Counted from the first letter of the stretch, positions 46,913 to 56,806 are shown. The stretch: DNA of 64,000 nucleotides from Paenibacillus wulumuqiensis (GCF_000971965.1 NZ_LAQP01000019.1:61060-125059), one strand, 5' to 3'. The notes: a model not told the origin generated them from the sequence alone. A program made the numbers and translations.

Positions 46913-49900
46913 TTAATGCGTTCCTCTTGAAGTAAAGTCACCGTATGAAGACTGGTCGGTATCATAGAACAATACGTCACCATCTTCCACCCGGTATTTT
47001 ACCTGATAAGGATCGGTTACAAAGTGATCCCGGCTGCCATCGGTATTGTCGTACCCTTCCATGCTCCACCACTGGTTGCTCAGCGGGGCATGGATGTACT
47101 GCAGGTGAGGATGCTGGGTGTCTGCGTTCACGATACTTTCAATATCAAAATTCACCGTGATATACCCATTTTTCAGAAAGACCGGTGACTTCTCATCCAG
47201 TACATGACTGCGTCCATAGGCGGCCAGATCGGTTCCTCCGGGCACCACATACACCTGCGCAGGCAGGCTGTATTCGCCGTACCACTGTTGTACGCTCGCT
47301 GTTACTCTGGACGGTGAAGCGCTGGCGTTTTCTGGACGCTGCTCCGCTGACTGGATAAAAGTACGCAGCGGCGAAGGCAGCAGCTGGATATCATATCCGC
47401 CAGTATAGGTCGTCTGGTTGGCTCGCTTCTGAAAAGCGGCAATATACTGCGCCTTGCTCTGCGTCCATCCGGTAGACAGCTCATAGATCGCTGCGGCGGT
47501 ATCGATCAGATCCTGGGCCGGTACATTGCGCAGCCGCTGATTCAGCGTGACCATACGCCGCTCGGTATCCTGGCTGGAGCCGATCCGGATAAACTTCCGC
47601 TCGTCGGTATGGTAATACAGATCGACCGGCACGCGTTCTGGTGCGGTAGACGCATCTTTGTCCTGGTAAAAGAATGTCGGAGTGATTCGAATGCCATCTT
47701 TGTCACCAAACATATTGCCTTTCGTTTTCAGATCGAATTTGAAATGGTAACCGGTTTTTACAGCAACATTTTTGTAGCCAGACAGAGAATGACTGCCTCG
47801 CATAATCGGCAGGGTATAAGGAGCTGTATTGCCCCTCGCTGCTCCGTCGATACTGCCGGTTCCTACCCAGAAAGATTTACCTGTCGGTTGGCGGCTGCCG
47901 CTGCTCTGACGGAAGACACTCTCCCAATTAAAGTCGGCAATATCGGTCACATGGAAATCGTACAGCCGTCCAATGACTTCTACTGCTACCGTATCGGTGG
48001 CCACATGATGCGTCAGATTCGTATTGGCATCCGGCTGGGTCGTGAACCCGGTCGGAGCATTCTCGGCGATATTGCGGAAATAGACCGTATAGTCGCCTTC
48101 ATCGACCCAGACGGGCAGTACAAACACAGTATCCAGTTGACTGACCGGGACATCGATCCAGGTATTTCTCGGATAAAAGTGCTTGCGCTGCTGGTCATAG
48201 ACGTCGAACGGGAACTGCACCTGCTTGGTTTTGAAATACTTGGCATACTCCCGGCTACCATAACCGGGATAGGTCGATCCATCCAGATGCTGCCCGGTAG
48301 TGGGGATACGCACGGTAAACGGGCGATCCAGGATCAGCGCCATCCGGCTCGGGTTGGGCACGGTTTTCTGGTTATGAGCCTTGTCATCCGAGATGGAGGC
48401 ATAATCGACGACCGGTGTATGTACGGTGACGGTATTGATGTTCTGGATCGGAAAATTTTTATTGCCTGATCCCTGTACATTCTCACTCAGCATGGAATAG
48501 AAAATGGTTCCACTGGATGACGTACTCGCCTTGTTGACCAGCTTGCTGCTGATCAGCTGGGCACCTTTGTACAGCACTTTTTCGCCGGAATCCTTGAATG
48601 AACGGATTTTGGCTGGTGCAGGGATTTCTTTAGGCTGTGGACCGATTTTCTTGACCCAATCGCTGTTCATAACTTCGGTCTTGTTATTATTAAACGTAAA
48701 CTGCAGTCCATCATTACGTACCTGTGGATCATCCGTCTTGCCTTCGGCCATGTTTTTCAGCTTATCCCGGTCATTGGGAGGCGTAGGGCGACCGCTTTTC
48801 CCACCGTTGACCGTTGGTGGGTTGTAGTTAATCGCACCGGTCTCGTCCGGTCGAACATGATCTTTGACATTGCTGCTGTTTGTTTTCTGTACTTTGGGTG
48901 CGGAATAGCCACTCACTGGCAGCGTTACCGTTCCACCCGGCAGTGCATAGTTGTTCATCACTGCATGATCGATACCCAGCACTTCCAGCAGATTGATTTG
49001 CCAGTAATCATAGTCACGTGTGAAGCTGAATGAATACGATTTGGTTGCGGAACCTGTTTTGGTTTTCCATTTGTCCTTGTTGTTTTTCTCCTGCCATTTA
49101 AGGCTGTACTTCACACTGATTTTGCATTGGTATTCAATTTTGCCTTTCATTTCCGTAAATTTATGCTGGAACAGATAATTGTATCCCCAGGCATTAGCAT
49201 ACAGATTGTCGCTGGTGGGTATTCCTCTAGTCGCATCGAAGTGACGTCCATTGGCAGCGTCATCTCCAAGAATATGTCCGGAAGCTTCCGGATTCATAAC
49301 CGATTTGGCGATTTCCTGTGAGCGAGTGGGCGGCAGAATGGTGAACGTGCAGCTGCCCGAAGGTGGAGTAGGCGTTTCCTCTTGACCGACTGTAATTTCT
49401 ACACTATCTTTCAGATGCCATACGCCATCCTCAGATTTCCATTCTGCTGATACTTTTGTAGTTCCTTTGGCGAGTGCAGTAACCTGTCCAGATGGACTCA
49501 CCTGCGCTACAGATGGATCGGAAGATACCCAGCTAGTTTGCGAGCGAGTTGTGATATCCACCCAATTATCTCCAAATTCCTGCTCGTTGTACTCTTTTGT
49601 GCGAACCTCCGCTTTCAATTGAACAGTATTTCCTACTTCAAGACTGGAATTCTCCGTCACTTGGATTTCTTTTTTTTCTATGGCATAACCTGTGTAATTG
49701 ATTAGGAGTGGCGTGTAGTATTCAACTTGTCGTTTATCATAGCCGTCTGGTCTGGTGCTGTATTTGGATTCATCAGAGAAACTATAGGGATACCCTGTCT
49801 CTGTTTGGATTACAGCAAAAATACTGCCTTTTGTATAATCAATGCTCTTTCCACCATACAAGAAATTTTCTTTGTTTCCACTGCCTGTATAAGCAGACTG

Positions 49901-50332
49901 TTTATCAAACTCTACCTGTTCAAATCCTAGCTCGCTAATATATTTTTGATCATAAGGGTTATTATTTTTATCTCTCATGCTTTTAGGCGGATATTCATCT
50001 ACGGTAATTTTATCTGTAACTACATGTGCCAGTGGATAAGTATCATTTTTTGACCCATGAGTTCCTGTTTCATAATTATCGTAACCGTTATTCCTAGAAG
50101 CAAGCCACTTATCCTTATCGGTTTGAATCCATACAACCTTAGGATTCGGATTACTTATTCCACTTAATGGTATTTTTAACGTTTGAACTTTTACCGGACC
50201 TTTTGGGCTAACCACTATATTAGAAGGATATCCCAAAGACATATCTCTACTATAAGCAGAATTCCCAATAAAATTTGTTGTACCAAATGCTAAAATAGCA
50301 ATTAGTAATAGAAGCTTAAACTTTCTTTTCAT
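46913..50332 (-). CDS. Large secreted protein with Big2 domain (DUF5704-like)
   Basis: 1139 residues. The signal peptide (1-28) is KRKFKLLLLIAILAFGTTNFIG. A unique region follows (to about 215). A bacterial Ig-like Big2 domain (about 220-313) reads VTENSSLEVGNTVQLKAEV, SWVSSDPSVAQVSPSGQV, ALAKGTTKVSAEW. After it comes a long beta-rich region resembling the DUF5704 proteins of Paenibacillus (CTFTILPPTRSQEIAKSVMNPEASG, GVTKF-like repeats, TVYFRNIAENAPTGFT, YTGGYDIQLLPSPL). There is no anchor. It starts 15 bp after the SLH gene, so the SLH protein is the likely wall-bound partner. The first ~900 bp of the gene are much more AT-rich than the rest. Confidence 0.82.
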   Translation of the reverse strand: MKRKFKLLLLIAILAFGTTNFIGNSAYSRDMSLGYPSNIVVSPKGPVKVQTLKIPLSGISNPNPKVVWIQTDKDKWLASRNNGYDNYETGTHGSKNDTYPLAHVVTDKITVDEYPPKSMRDKNNNPYDQKYISELGFEQVEFDKQSAYTGSGNKENFLYGGKSIDYTKGSIFAVIQTETGYPYSFSDESKYSTRPDGYDKRQVEYYTPLLINYTGYAIEKKEIQVTENSSLEVGNTVQLKAEVRTKEYNEQEFGDNWVDITTRSQTSWVSSDPSVAQVSPSGQVTALAKGTTKVSAEWKSEDGVWHLKDSVEITVGQEETPTPPSGSCTFTILPPTRSQEIAKSVMNPEASGHILGDDAANGRHFDATRGIPTSDNLYANAWGYNYLFQHKFTEMKGKIEYQCKISVKYSLKWQEKNNKDKWKTKTGSATKSYSFSFTRDYDYWQINLLEVLGIDHAVMNNYALPGGTVTLPVSGYSAPKVQKTNSSNVKDHVRPDETGAINYNPPTVNGGKSGRPTPPNDRDKLKNMAEGKTDDPQVRNDGLQFTFNNNKTEVMNSDWVKKIGPQPKEIPAPAKIRSFKDSGEKVLYKGAQLISSKLVNKASTSSSGTIFYSMLSENVQGSGNKNFPIQNINTVTVHTPVVDYASISDDKAHNQKTVPNPSRMALILDRPFTVRIPTTGQHLDGSTYPGYGSREYAKYFKTKQVQFPFDVYDQQRKHFYPRNTWIDVPVSQLDTVFVLPVWVDEGDYTVYFRNIAENAPTGFTTQPDANTNLTHHVATDTVAVEVIGRLYDFHVTDIADFNWESVFRQSSGSRQPTGKSFWVGTGSIDGAARGNTAPYTLPIMRGSHSLSGYKNVAVKTGYHFKFDLKTKGNMFGDKDGIRITPTFFYQDKDASTAPERVPVDLYYHTDERKFIRIGSSQDTERRMVTLNQRLRNVPAQDLIDTAAAIYELSTGWTQSKAQYIAAFQKRANQTTYTGGYDIQLLPSPLRTFIQSAEQRPENASASPSRVTASVQQWYGEYSLPAQVYVVPGGTDLAAYGRSHVLDEKSPVFLKNGYITVNFDIESIVNADTQHPHLQYIHAPLSNQWWSMEGYDNTDGSRDHFVTDPYQVKYRVEDGDVLFYDTDQSSYGDFTSRGTH

Positions 50333-50347
50333 GTTTTCACCTATATC

Positions 50348-51568
50348 TTAACTGGATATTCCAAAGAATGAGCCATCACTTGCTTGATAGGTTTCGTGTG
50401 GATTTTTTACTGAAATAAAGTTGGATACCCATACATTCATACCAGATTCATTTCCTACATACTTACTAAAAACCTTTTTAGCTTCGGTTGTAGGCAATGT
50501 CAGATAACCAAATTTTTTGGGGAGATCATTGCGAATCGCCATACCAACAGCCAGAGTATCTAAGCTGGAATTCATATAGTTACCTATACTAAATTCTTTT
50601 ACTGTAGGGTAAATAGTTTGTTGTTCATACACACGGTAATATTCGTTTTCGTTTCCTTTATCATCACTGTCAGCTACAAATACAGATTGATAAATCCCTT
50701 TCTTATTAGTCCAATTCCGTGTATCTACTACAATGAAATAGTTCAGTGTTAGACGTCCCCCACCATTTCTAAATTTCATAGGTTTAAATTGTACATTTTT
50801 AAAAGGGGTAACTCCTGTGTTTAGATTTGTTAGAACATTAAGGTTCGTCCCCGTCGTCCCCACCGCTCTCAGCTCTTTCAAACCGGTAAAGGTATCCGCT
50901 CCCTGCTTTTGCACATCCGCCAGTCTCATCAAAATAACGGCTGCTTCCGCACGTGTTGTTGTCTTGGCCGGACCAAAATTCCCATCGGCATAACCGGACA
51001 TCAAGCCAGTTCCAAGAGCTACCGATACATAGGGATAGTCACTTTTGGACAATGTTTTTTTGAAGTACTCCGCTACTGGTATGACAGTCTCTGCCGTATC
51101 GCTCATCGCCTGCTTATAATCCGTATCTGCTGCAGCCAGACCAGACGTCATCCATTTGGCCATTTCCTTGCGCGTTAGTGGTGTAGAAGGCTTGAAGCCA
51201 TTCGGGTAATCGGCAGAAGTAATAAATCCTTTGGCTGCCGCATCTTTTACACCTGCTTCACTCCAGCTACCGCTTAAATCTGCAAAGCTTCCAGCTGTGC
51301 CGGTCGCCGGATTGGTCGATACCCGGTCCAGCAGTACAGCGAACTCCGCACGTGTCACCTGTGCACCAGGCTTGAATGTACCATCGGCATAGCCTTTGAA
51401 ATAGCCTTTAGCAACAGCCTGTTCAATAGCGGTCTTGGCCCAGTGTGATGCGGGAACGTCCTTGAATGAAGCAGCGGCGCTGGTTTGCTGCGCCGCCGGA
51501 ATACTGATTGCCAGCATCGAAGCTGCAATCACGGACAGGATGGTCTTTTTCATCATTTTGGTTGGCAT
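50348..51568 (-). CDS. S-layer homology domain protein
   Basis: 406 residues. Signal peptide 1-33 (ending TSA), then three SLH domains (about 34-220): FKDVPASHWAKTAIEQAVAKGYFKGYADGTFKPGAQVTRAEFAVLL, then FADLSGSWSEAGVKDAAAKGFI, and YPYVSVALGTGLMSGYADGNFGPAKTTTRAEAAVILMRL. SLH domains bind pyruvylated secondary wall polymer. The C-terminal ~170 residues (NYFIVVDTRNWTNKKGIYQSVFVADSD) are an unrecognised beta-rich domain encoded by AT-rich DNA. The ATG at 51568 follows GGGGGAAG. It is upstream partner of the 1139-residue gene. Confidence 0.9.
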   Translation of the reverse strand: MPTKMMKKTILSVIAASMLAISIPAAQQTSAAASFKDVPASHWAKTAIEQAVAKGYFKGYADGTFKPGAQVTRAEFAVLLDRVSTNPATGTAGSFADLSGSWSEAGVKDAAAKGFITSADYPNGFKPSTPLTRKEMAKWMTSGLAAADTDYKQAMSDTAETVIPVAEYFKKTLSKSDYPYVSVALGTGLMSGYADGNFGPAKTTTRAEAAVILMRLADVQKQGADTFTGLKELRAVGTTGTNLNVLTNLNTGVTPFKNVQFKPMKFRNGGGRLTLNYFIVVDTRNWTNKKGIYQSVFVADSDDKGNENEYYRVYEQQTIYPTVKEFSIGNYMNSSLDTLAVGMAIRNDLPKKFGYLTLPTTEAKKVFSKYVGNESGMNVWVSNFISVKNPHETYQASDGSFFGISS

Positions 51569-51966
51569 AGTTACTTCCCCCATATACGTATTTTGGTGAA
51601 CTGCTGAATATAATCCGTACATTTCTTACTTACACCCTCGATACTCTAATCGGGGCATGTTTACTTCGATTACCTTTTTCGGAATATCCAGCATTTCCAG
51701 TTTGCCGATATCTCAGTAATCATAAGGATGCTTGAAAGAAAATTATTCTCACAATCAATAATGGCTGTTGTAGAGCCGCAGGTGGGCTCTCATTCTCATC
51801 GTTCATTCCTCCAATTATGCTTGGGTCGTACTTTAACGAATGTCTGGCTTATGTAGGTTCATTTTGACAGTCTGTTGTGATGCCTCACTGCCGGGACATC
51901 CCTTATGTTTATCGGAAGAAACGGGATTTTCGAATAATCCCATTCTCCTGATCGGATGTCATCGCG
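51569..51966. other. Leader and promoter region of the SLH operon
   Basis: About 400 bp without a gene. A small hairpin (AGAGCC / GGCTCT, about 51773-51791) lies in what would be the upstream half of the SLH leader. I recognise no riboswitch class. Short frames here have no ribosome-binding site. Confidence 0.45.
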
Positions 51967-52011
51967 CACAAAAAAAGCACGCAAAATGCCCAAGACATTC
52001 AGCGTGCTTCG
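51967..52011 (-). terminator. Terminator after the ROK gene
   Basis: Minus-strand arms AAGCACGC and GCGTGCTT, inner ATG/CAT pairing, then TTTTTTT. Confidence 0.85.
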
Positions 52012-52154
52012 CTTTGATCCCTACTCGGTCTATCAATATCCATATCTTATTTCAGTAGTATATTATTGTCAATTACTTTCTTGCTTGCTTCCTATGCACT
52101 CAGGTCTGACATCAATTGATATCGCCGTTCAACCAGTTTCTGCTAACATCTGTA

Positions 52155-53354
52155 TTACATGTCCATCTGCGACATGATCATCACCGCCGCTCCGACCGAC
52201 ACGGCCTTGTCCTGCAGAATTCCTCTAGAAAAGGCGGGCTGAAAGCGTTCCTCGCCATAGATTTGCTTTTTCGCCACCGCTATCGCCGTGTCATAGTAAC
52301 CCGGGTCCGCATTGATCAGCGCGCCGCCCAGAATGACCTTTTCGGGCTGCAGCGTATTGATCAGATTGGCGAGGCCAATTCCCATATAACCGGCCGACTG
52401 GTTAAACATCTCCCGCAGCACCGGGTTGCCTTCATTCAGTGCCTTTACCAGCGTATCAAAATGAATCTGCTCCGGCTGCAGTGGCTCTCCGGCTCCCCTG
52501 AGTTCCAGACCGATCATGCTCCTTTGCCGTACCTGCTGTTCCAGTGCCTGGATGGATACGTAGGCTTCCAGCGCACCATAATTTCCTTCATCATGCAGTC
52601 GTGCACCGCCAGCCTGGACGACCATCTGTCCGACGGCGCCTTCCTTGTCCATCGCTCCCCTCACCAGCTGGCCGGATGACAGAATCGCCGAGCGAATCCC
52701 TGCTCCGGCATTGACGTACAGCATATGCTGGATGTTATCTTCCCGCATCGCCCAGTGCTCTCCGATGAGTGCTGTATTGGCACCATTATCGAGCCGGGCA
52801 GACAGTCCGGTACGCTCGGTCAGCATCCGGCAGATCGGCACATTTTGCCAGCCGGCTGCCGGGAAATGCGCCGGGCTCACAATCGTTCCCTGCCGGTGAT
52901 CCAGCGGGCCGACAGCGCCAACACCTATGCCGAGAATCCGTTTACGGCTCAGATGGCGCTCTGCCAGCGCCTCCTGGATACGGGCAGCGACATAATCGGC
53001 GAGCACTTCCGGTTCCATCTGTTCATCCATCTGCCAGCGGTGTGTATATAATGCATTCATACGCAGATCGTACAATCCCAGCACCGAATAGATCCGCGAA
53101 ATATCCAGTCCGAAAATATACCGGTGGCCGGCATTGATCCGGTACAGTGTCGGTCTTCTGCCACCGGTCGACGGTCCAAGACCCGATTCGACGATCCAAC
53201 CTTCATGCAGCAGTTCATCCAGCGTCCGGTTCAGACTGCTGCTTGTAATATCGATATCTTTCATCAGTTCAAGCTTGTAAACGTCATCCTGAACGGCTAT
53301 CCGGTCGTACACCTGCCGTTTTAACGTTTTGGCTGTAGTCTGATACACAATCAT
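52155..53354 (-). CDS. ROK family transcriptional regulator (NagC/XylR type)
   Basis: 399 residues. The N-terminal winged helix (about 5-65) has LELMKDIDITSSSLNRTLDELLHEGWI and the GPSTGGRRPTLYRIN wing. The ROK sugar-kinase-like domain has GVGAVGPLDHRQGTIV, LDNGANTALIGEHW and NAGAGIRSAILSSGQLVRGAMDKEGAVGQMVV. The phosphate loop is degenerate (FGLDISRIYSVLGLYD instead of DxGGT), so it should not be a kinase. The zinc motif CxCGxxGC is replaced by RLHDEGNYGALE. Ligand probably a sugar; target genes are not evident nearby. SD AGGGAG. Confidence 0.9.
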   Translation of the reverse strand: MIVYQTTAKTLKRQVYDRIAVQDDVYKLELMKDIDITSSSLNRTLDELLHEGWIVESGLGPSTGGRRPTLYRINAGHRYIFGLDISRIYSVLGLYDLRMNALYTHRWQMDEQMEPEVLADYVAARIQEALAERHLSRKRILGIGVGAVGPLDHRQGTIVSPAHFPAAGWQNVPICRMLTERTGLSARLDNGANTALIGEHWAMREDNIQHMLYVNAGAGIRSAILSSGQLVRGAMDKEGAVGQMVVQAGGARLHDEGNYGALEAYVSIQALEQQVRQRSMIGLELRGAGEPLQPEQIHFDTLVKALNEGNPVLREMFNQSAGYMGIGLANLINTLQPEKVILGGALINADPGYYDTAIAVAKKQIYGEERFQPAFSRGILQDKAVSVGAAVMIMSQMDM

Positions 53355-53575
53355 TCATTCTCCCTGTCCTTGGTAACTTTGGCTGCGAACAGCACCTTGT
53401 TCTATTGTATCTTCCGAACTGCCGAATAACCACCTGTATCCTGCACAGGCCTTTTCATACATGACAATAAAAATAACAGCTTTTACCCAAATTCACCTTG
53501 GATATTCCATTTTCTCATCATTTTGCCGATATGAAGAAAGAAGACAATATACATAGATTTAAAGGAGAGAAACCA

Positions 53576-54196
53576 TTGAAAAATTATCGTTTGATCACTT
53601 GGCTACTAAGCGGTGTACTTCTGGCATCGACTGTATTCCAGCTGCCTGCCGTCGCTTCTGCCGACCCTGCTGCGGACTCTTCATCTGCTGTTGCTCCTAT
53701 TATGTACGAAGATATTCTGACCCAGCCTTCACTTCAGGCAGACTTGAAGCAATATCTGAGCGCCTACCGTGAACTGGTAGAACCGGATATGCTGGACGCT
53801 TATGATGATTACGTCATCTATTTAACCACGACGCTAAAACACCGGAAATATGAAGCTCTGGCCAATACGGCATATCAAAAATACCGTGTGGATTCCGTCA
53901 AGACCCGTGTGCAATCGTATAACGGTATGACCCATTCCGTTATACCCAACTATAAGAAATTCGTTTCATTGATGAAAACGGTAAACCCTGCTGATTCCAA
54001 ATTGAACAAGCTTCATCAAAATCTTCTTAAAGGGATAAGCCTGCAACTGGAAGGTTTTCAATTGCTGCAAAAATATTTTAGCAAAGCCAAGCGCGATGAT
54101 CTTCTCTTTTATAAAGCCAATAATAAACTGAAATCCGGCAAAAAGTGGATCGATCAATATAATACGGAATTATTTAACTATGTAGCCCAATTCTAG
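53576..54196 (+). CDS. Secreted helical protein, paralogue family member 3
   Basis: 206 residues. The TTG start at 53576 follows AAAGGAGAG; the longer frame is unlikely. Signal peptide about 1-29 (VASA). The domain matches the tandem pair at 45.2-46.6 kb in order and spacing: SVIPNYKKFVSLMKTVNPADSKLNKLHQNLLKGISLQLEGFQLLQKYFSKA and GKKWIDQYNTELFNYV. It is more divergent than the other two and lies alone between the ROK gene and a lipoprotein gene. Confidence 0.82.
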   Translation: MKNYRLITWLLSGVLLASTVFQLPAVASADPAADSSSAVAPIMYEDILTQPSLQADLKQYLSAYRELVEPDMLDAYDDYVIYLTTTLKHRKYEALANTAYQKYRVDSVKTRVQSYNGMTHSVIPNYKKFVSLMKTVNPADSKLNKLHQNLLKGISLQLEGFQLLQKYFSKAKRDDLLFYKANNKLKSGKKWIDQYNTELFNYVAQF

Positions 54197-54363
54197 ATTG
54201 CTGCTCCACAGCTGCTAAATACTGATTTTCCTTAGGCGCTTGCAGGATACCAGGTATCCACTGCAAGCGTTGTTGCCATATCCGCCAGATTTGAAATGCC
54301 TTCCTTTTAATGGTAAAGTCTTTCTAAACATCCATGTAGGACATAAAAGGAGGACAATTACAT

Positions 54364-55047
54364 ATGAAAAAGTATACTTTTCTGCTGCTAACCCTGGTGA
54401 TGAGTGCGTCACTGCTCGGATGCACCCAGCAAAGCAGCCCCACAGCAACCAGCAGCAACCAACCAGCAGCCAATACGGATACCAATACAGCCACAACGGC
54501 TCCCACGGCAACAACTACCGGTGAATCCGTAGCTGCCGGCAAGCAGGGGGACAAAGTAAGCGAACAACAGGTACAGGCCGCAATCGCAGTGGCGAAGAAG
54601 TACAAAGAAACCGAATACACCGTACCGGACTACAAAAATCTGGATATCGAGTTTCAGATACCTACGGAAACGGACGATCCGCCCAAGCTCCCGCCTTCCA
54701 TACAGCAGCACTATGATCAACTGCTCCAGTATGCTACAGAATCAGCGTTAACCTATACCCTGGAAAATCGTCTGCTTGATGTGCCGCTGCGATTGGCCAT
54801 TCATGGGAAATCTCCAGTAAGTCCGCAGCAGTTGGAACTTCATGCTGATCCTGTGCTCAAGGTGAAAGGCATTATGGAAATTGACTACAAGATGAACATC
54901 CAGCTGGATCGAACCAAGGAACAGCTTCCTCTGGAAGGCACCATGCAGCTGCAGCAGATCGATGGGCAATGGAAAGTCATTCATGATGCTTACGATTCCA
55001 CTGACCTTAGTAATCTAATTAATCGCTTTATGACCACCAGCAAATAA
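54364..55047 (+). CDS. Lipoprotein of unknown function
   Basis: 227 residues. The signal peptide with lipobox SLLGC (Cys20) precedes an Asn/Thr/Ala-rich linker (about 21-65). Then comes a domain of about 150 residues (VQAAIAVAKKYKETEYTV, LPPSIQQHYDQLLQYATESALTYTLENRL, then beta strands ending GTMQLQQIDGQWKVIHDAYDS). The end resembles the SnoaL/NTF2-like 'xGxWKVxxD' strand. No family assigned. SD AAAAGGAGG. A perfect terminator follows. Confidence 0.85.
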   Translation: MKKYTFLLLTLVMSASLLGCTQQSSPTATSSNQPAANTDTNTATTAPTATTTGESVAAGKQGDKVSEQQVQAAIAVAKKYKETEYTVPDYKNLDIEFQIPTETDDPPKLPPSIQQHYDQLLQYATESALTYTLENRLLDVPLRLAIHGKSPVSPQQLELHADPVLKVKGIMEIDYKMNIQLDRTKEQLPLEGTMQLQQIDGQWKVIHDAYDSTDLSNLINRFMTTSK

Positions 55048-55175
55048 CAGATCAGCGGCATCGATACACTTATCCAATACCACTAGATCGATATGAAATG
55101 TATTTCAAATAAAATAGCCCATATTTTATTTGGAGAAAAAGCTTCTCAAGGATCATTGAACAGAATAACCATACA

Positions 55176-55215
55176 AAAAAACCGCCAGACTCAATGATTG
55201 AGTCTGGCGGTTTTT
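55176..55215. terminator. Perfect bidirectional terminator
   Basis: CCGCCAGACTCAA and TTGAGTCTGGCGG, 3-nt loop, A run on one side and T run on the other. Lies between convergent genes. Confidence 0.93.
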
Positions 55216-55279
55216 GACAGTGTCCATGCCTGGTATGCAGCGGAATACATCGTTGATTCTTTTTTTGTATTAACTGAAA

Positions 55280-56647
55280 TTATTTGCGTGTAACGGTGTA
55301 GCCTTTTTTCTCCAGCAGTTTGATAATGCCGTCATCGCCCAGATAGTGGGCTGCTCCGACCACCACAAAGTACTGCTGGTTGCTGCTGCTTTTCAGATAG
55401 CCATCGATCTTGTTGGCCATGCCGATATTGCGATCGACTAGGATCGCTTTGTGGTATTCCGGCTCCACTACGGTGCTGTTGGTTACTTCCATCAACGCTT
55501 TTTCGTCACCGGTCTTCCACATCTCGGCCATTGCTTTGGTGGTAGCATCACTTTCCTGATTGCGTTTTTCATCGAATGAAGCCAGTGTGCCGTACAGTAA
55601 TTTCTCCTGCAGTTCATCGGAGAAATTATTGAGCATCCGCAGCTGGGATTCTTCCGACTCCAGTCCGACTACCGGGATATCGCGCTCTGCAGCCTTTTTG
55701 ATAAAGTGCAGATCAATGCCCAGTTCGGAATCAAAACCGGAATCATCGGTTGCAAACGAGGATACGATCATTTCGGCGACCCATGGTTTGAAGCGGTCCA
55801 GCGCACCGGACCTCATGTCGTTGGCCTCCAGAATACGGCCAAGCTTCTCGTATGTATAGGAAGAAATATGATTGCGAAGATTGCTGCCATCGTGATACAT
55901 GCCTGTCTCCAGTACATGCTTCTGGAAGTCTTCTGTCGATTCTCTCGTAATATCCACTTCAACACTCAGGGAATCCGCTTCGGCAAATGCCTGCTCGTAT
56001 TCCTGGCGCAGCGGGTAAAAGCTGGCATCGGCCACATGCATGGAGCCTACCAGATAGACGGTATTCCCGTTGTTCTTCACTTCCCACATAAAGCCGCGCG
56101 CACCGGTCTGGGTAGGTTCTGCTGTTGGTGCTGTACTTGCGTTGGCTGGCGCAGGTGTTGGTGGCGTTGGTACTGGTGGTATTGAAGTATTGTCTGTGCT
56201 TGTTGTGCTCTCTGCTGCCGGGCTGCTGGTCGGTTCGTCGGCAGTCGGTGCAGATGCACTGGAAGTCAGCTGGATCGTACGGGATTTGGCATTCCAGCTT
56301 ACCTCATAACCCGGCAGTTCGCCAAAGGTACGGATCGGCACGTAGGTAACGCCTTTGATCTGGGTTGGTTTGCTTTTGATTTTAATGCTTTTGCCATCCA
56401 CAATGACGGTGATGCTGTCCTTGGATGCAGATACCAGCTGAATGCCCATCGCTTTGAGGGTGGAGCGCAGCGGAACCAGTGTCGTCTGTTTTTGTACGGT
56501 TGGTGCACCACCGGTGCGGTATTCCACTTTGTGATCATTGACTTTGACGACCAGCGGCTGTGCTGCGCCAGCCATCGTCGGTGCTGCAGTGGTCAGCAGT
56601 CCCGCTGCCAGTACCAGAGGCAGTAATTTCTTGTGCCAGGATTTCAT
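55280..56647 (-). CDS. TraB/GumN family protein with N-terminal stalk domain (copy 1)
   Basis: 455 residues. Signal peptide 1-26. The 'copper amine oxidase N-terminal' stalk domain (about 30-125) has VVKVNDHKVEYRTGG, TTLVPLRSTLKAMG, YVPIRTFGELPGYEVSWN. A Ser/Thr/Pro linker (about 126-180) leads to the TraB/GumN domain (about 185-455): RGFMWEVKNNGNTVYLVGSMHVAD near its start, LDRFKPWVAEMI, and the C-terminal VVGAAHYLGDDGI. TraB-type proteins have two Gx2H-type metal motifs and are suspected metal-dependent proteases. The second copy is at 58136 and an M23 gene lies between them. SD AGAAGGAG. Confidence 0.9.
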   Translation of the reverse strand: MKSWHKKLLPLVLAAGLLTTAAPTMAGAAQPLVVKVNDHKVEYRTGGAPTVQKQTTLVPLRSTLKAMGIQLVSASKDSITVIVDGKSIKIKSKPTQIKGVTYVPIRTFGELPGYEVSWNAKSRTIQLTSSASAPTADEPTSSPAAESTTSTDNTSIPPVPTPPTPAPANASTAPTAEPTQTGARGFMWEVKNNGNTVYLVGSMHVADASFYPLRQEYEQAFAEADSLSVEVDITRESTEDFQKHVLETGMYHDGSNLRNHISSYTYEKLGRILEANDMRSGALDRFKPWVAEMIVSSFATDDSGFDSELGIDLHFIKKAAERDIPVVGLESEESQLRMLNNFSDELQEKLLYGTLASFDEKRNQESDATTKAMAEMWKTGDEKALMEVTNSTVVEPEYHKAILVDRNIGMANKIDGYLKSSSNQQYFVVVGAAHYLGDDGIIKLLEKKGYTVTRK

Positions 56648-56769
56648 CGCAAAACTCCTTCTGAATATTATCTTTTTTTGGATGCGAACGGGCTGTCTTT
56701 TTCCTTTGAATCCCGGCATGCAGACCAAGCTGGACGTGTCTCTTTAACTATTGCATATCCCCCTTGGAA

Positions 56770-56806
56770 TCACAATATTTTCTTGCAGAACAAGAAGATA
56801 TTGTGA
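56770..56806. repeat. 16-bp inverted repeat hairpin
   Basis: TCACAATATTTTCTTG and CAAGAAGATATTGTGA with a 5-nt loop (one G-U pair). It lies downstream of the M23 gene and upstream of TraB copy 1. No T tract, so either a weak terminator or an mRNA end-stabilising stem. Confidence 0.6.
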
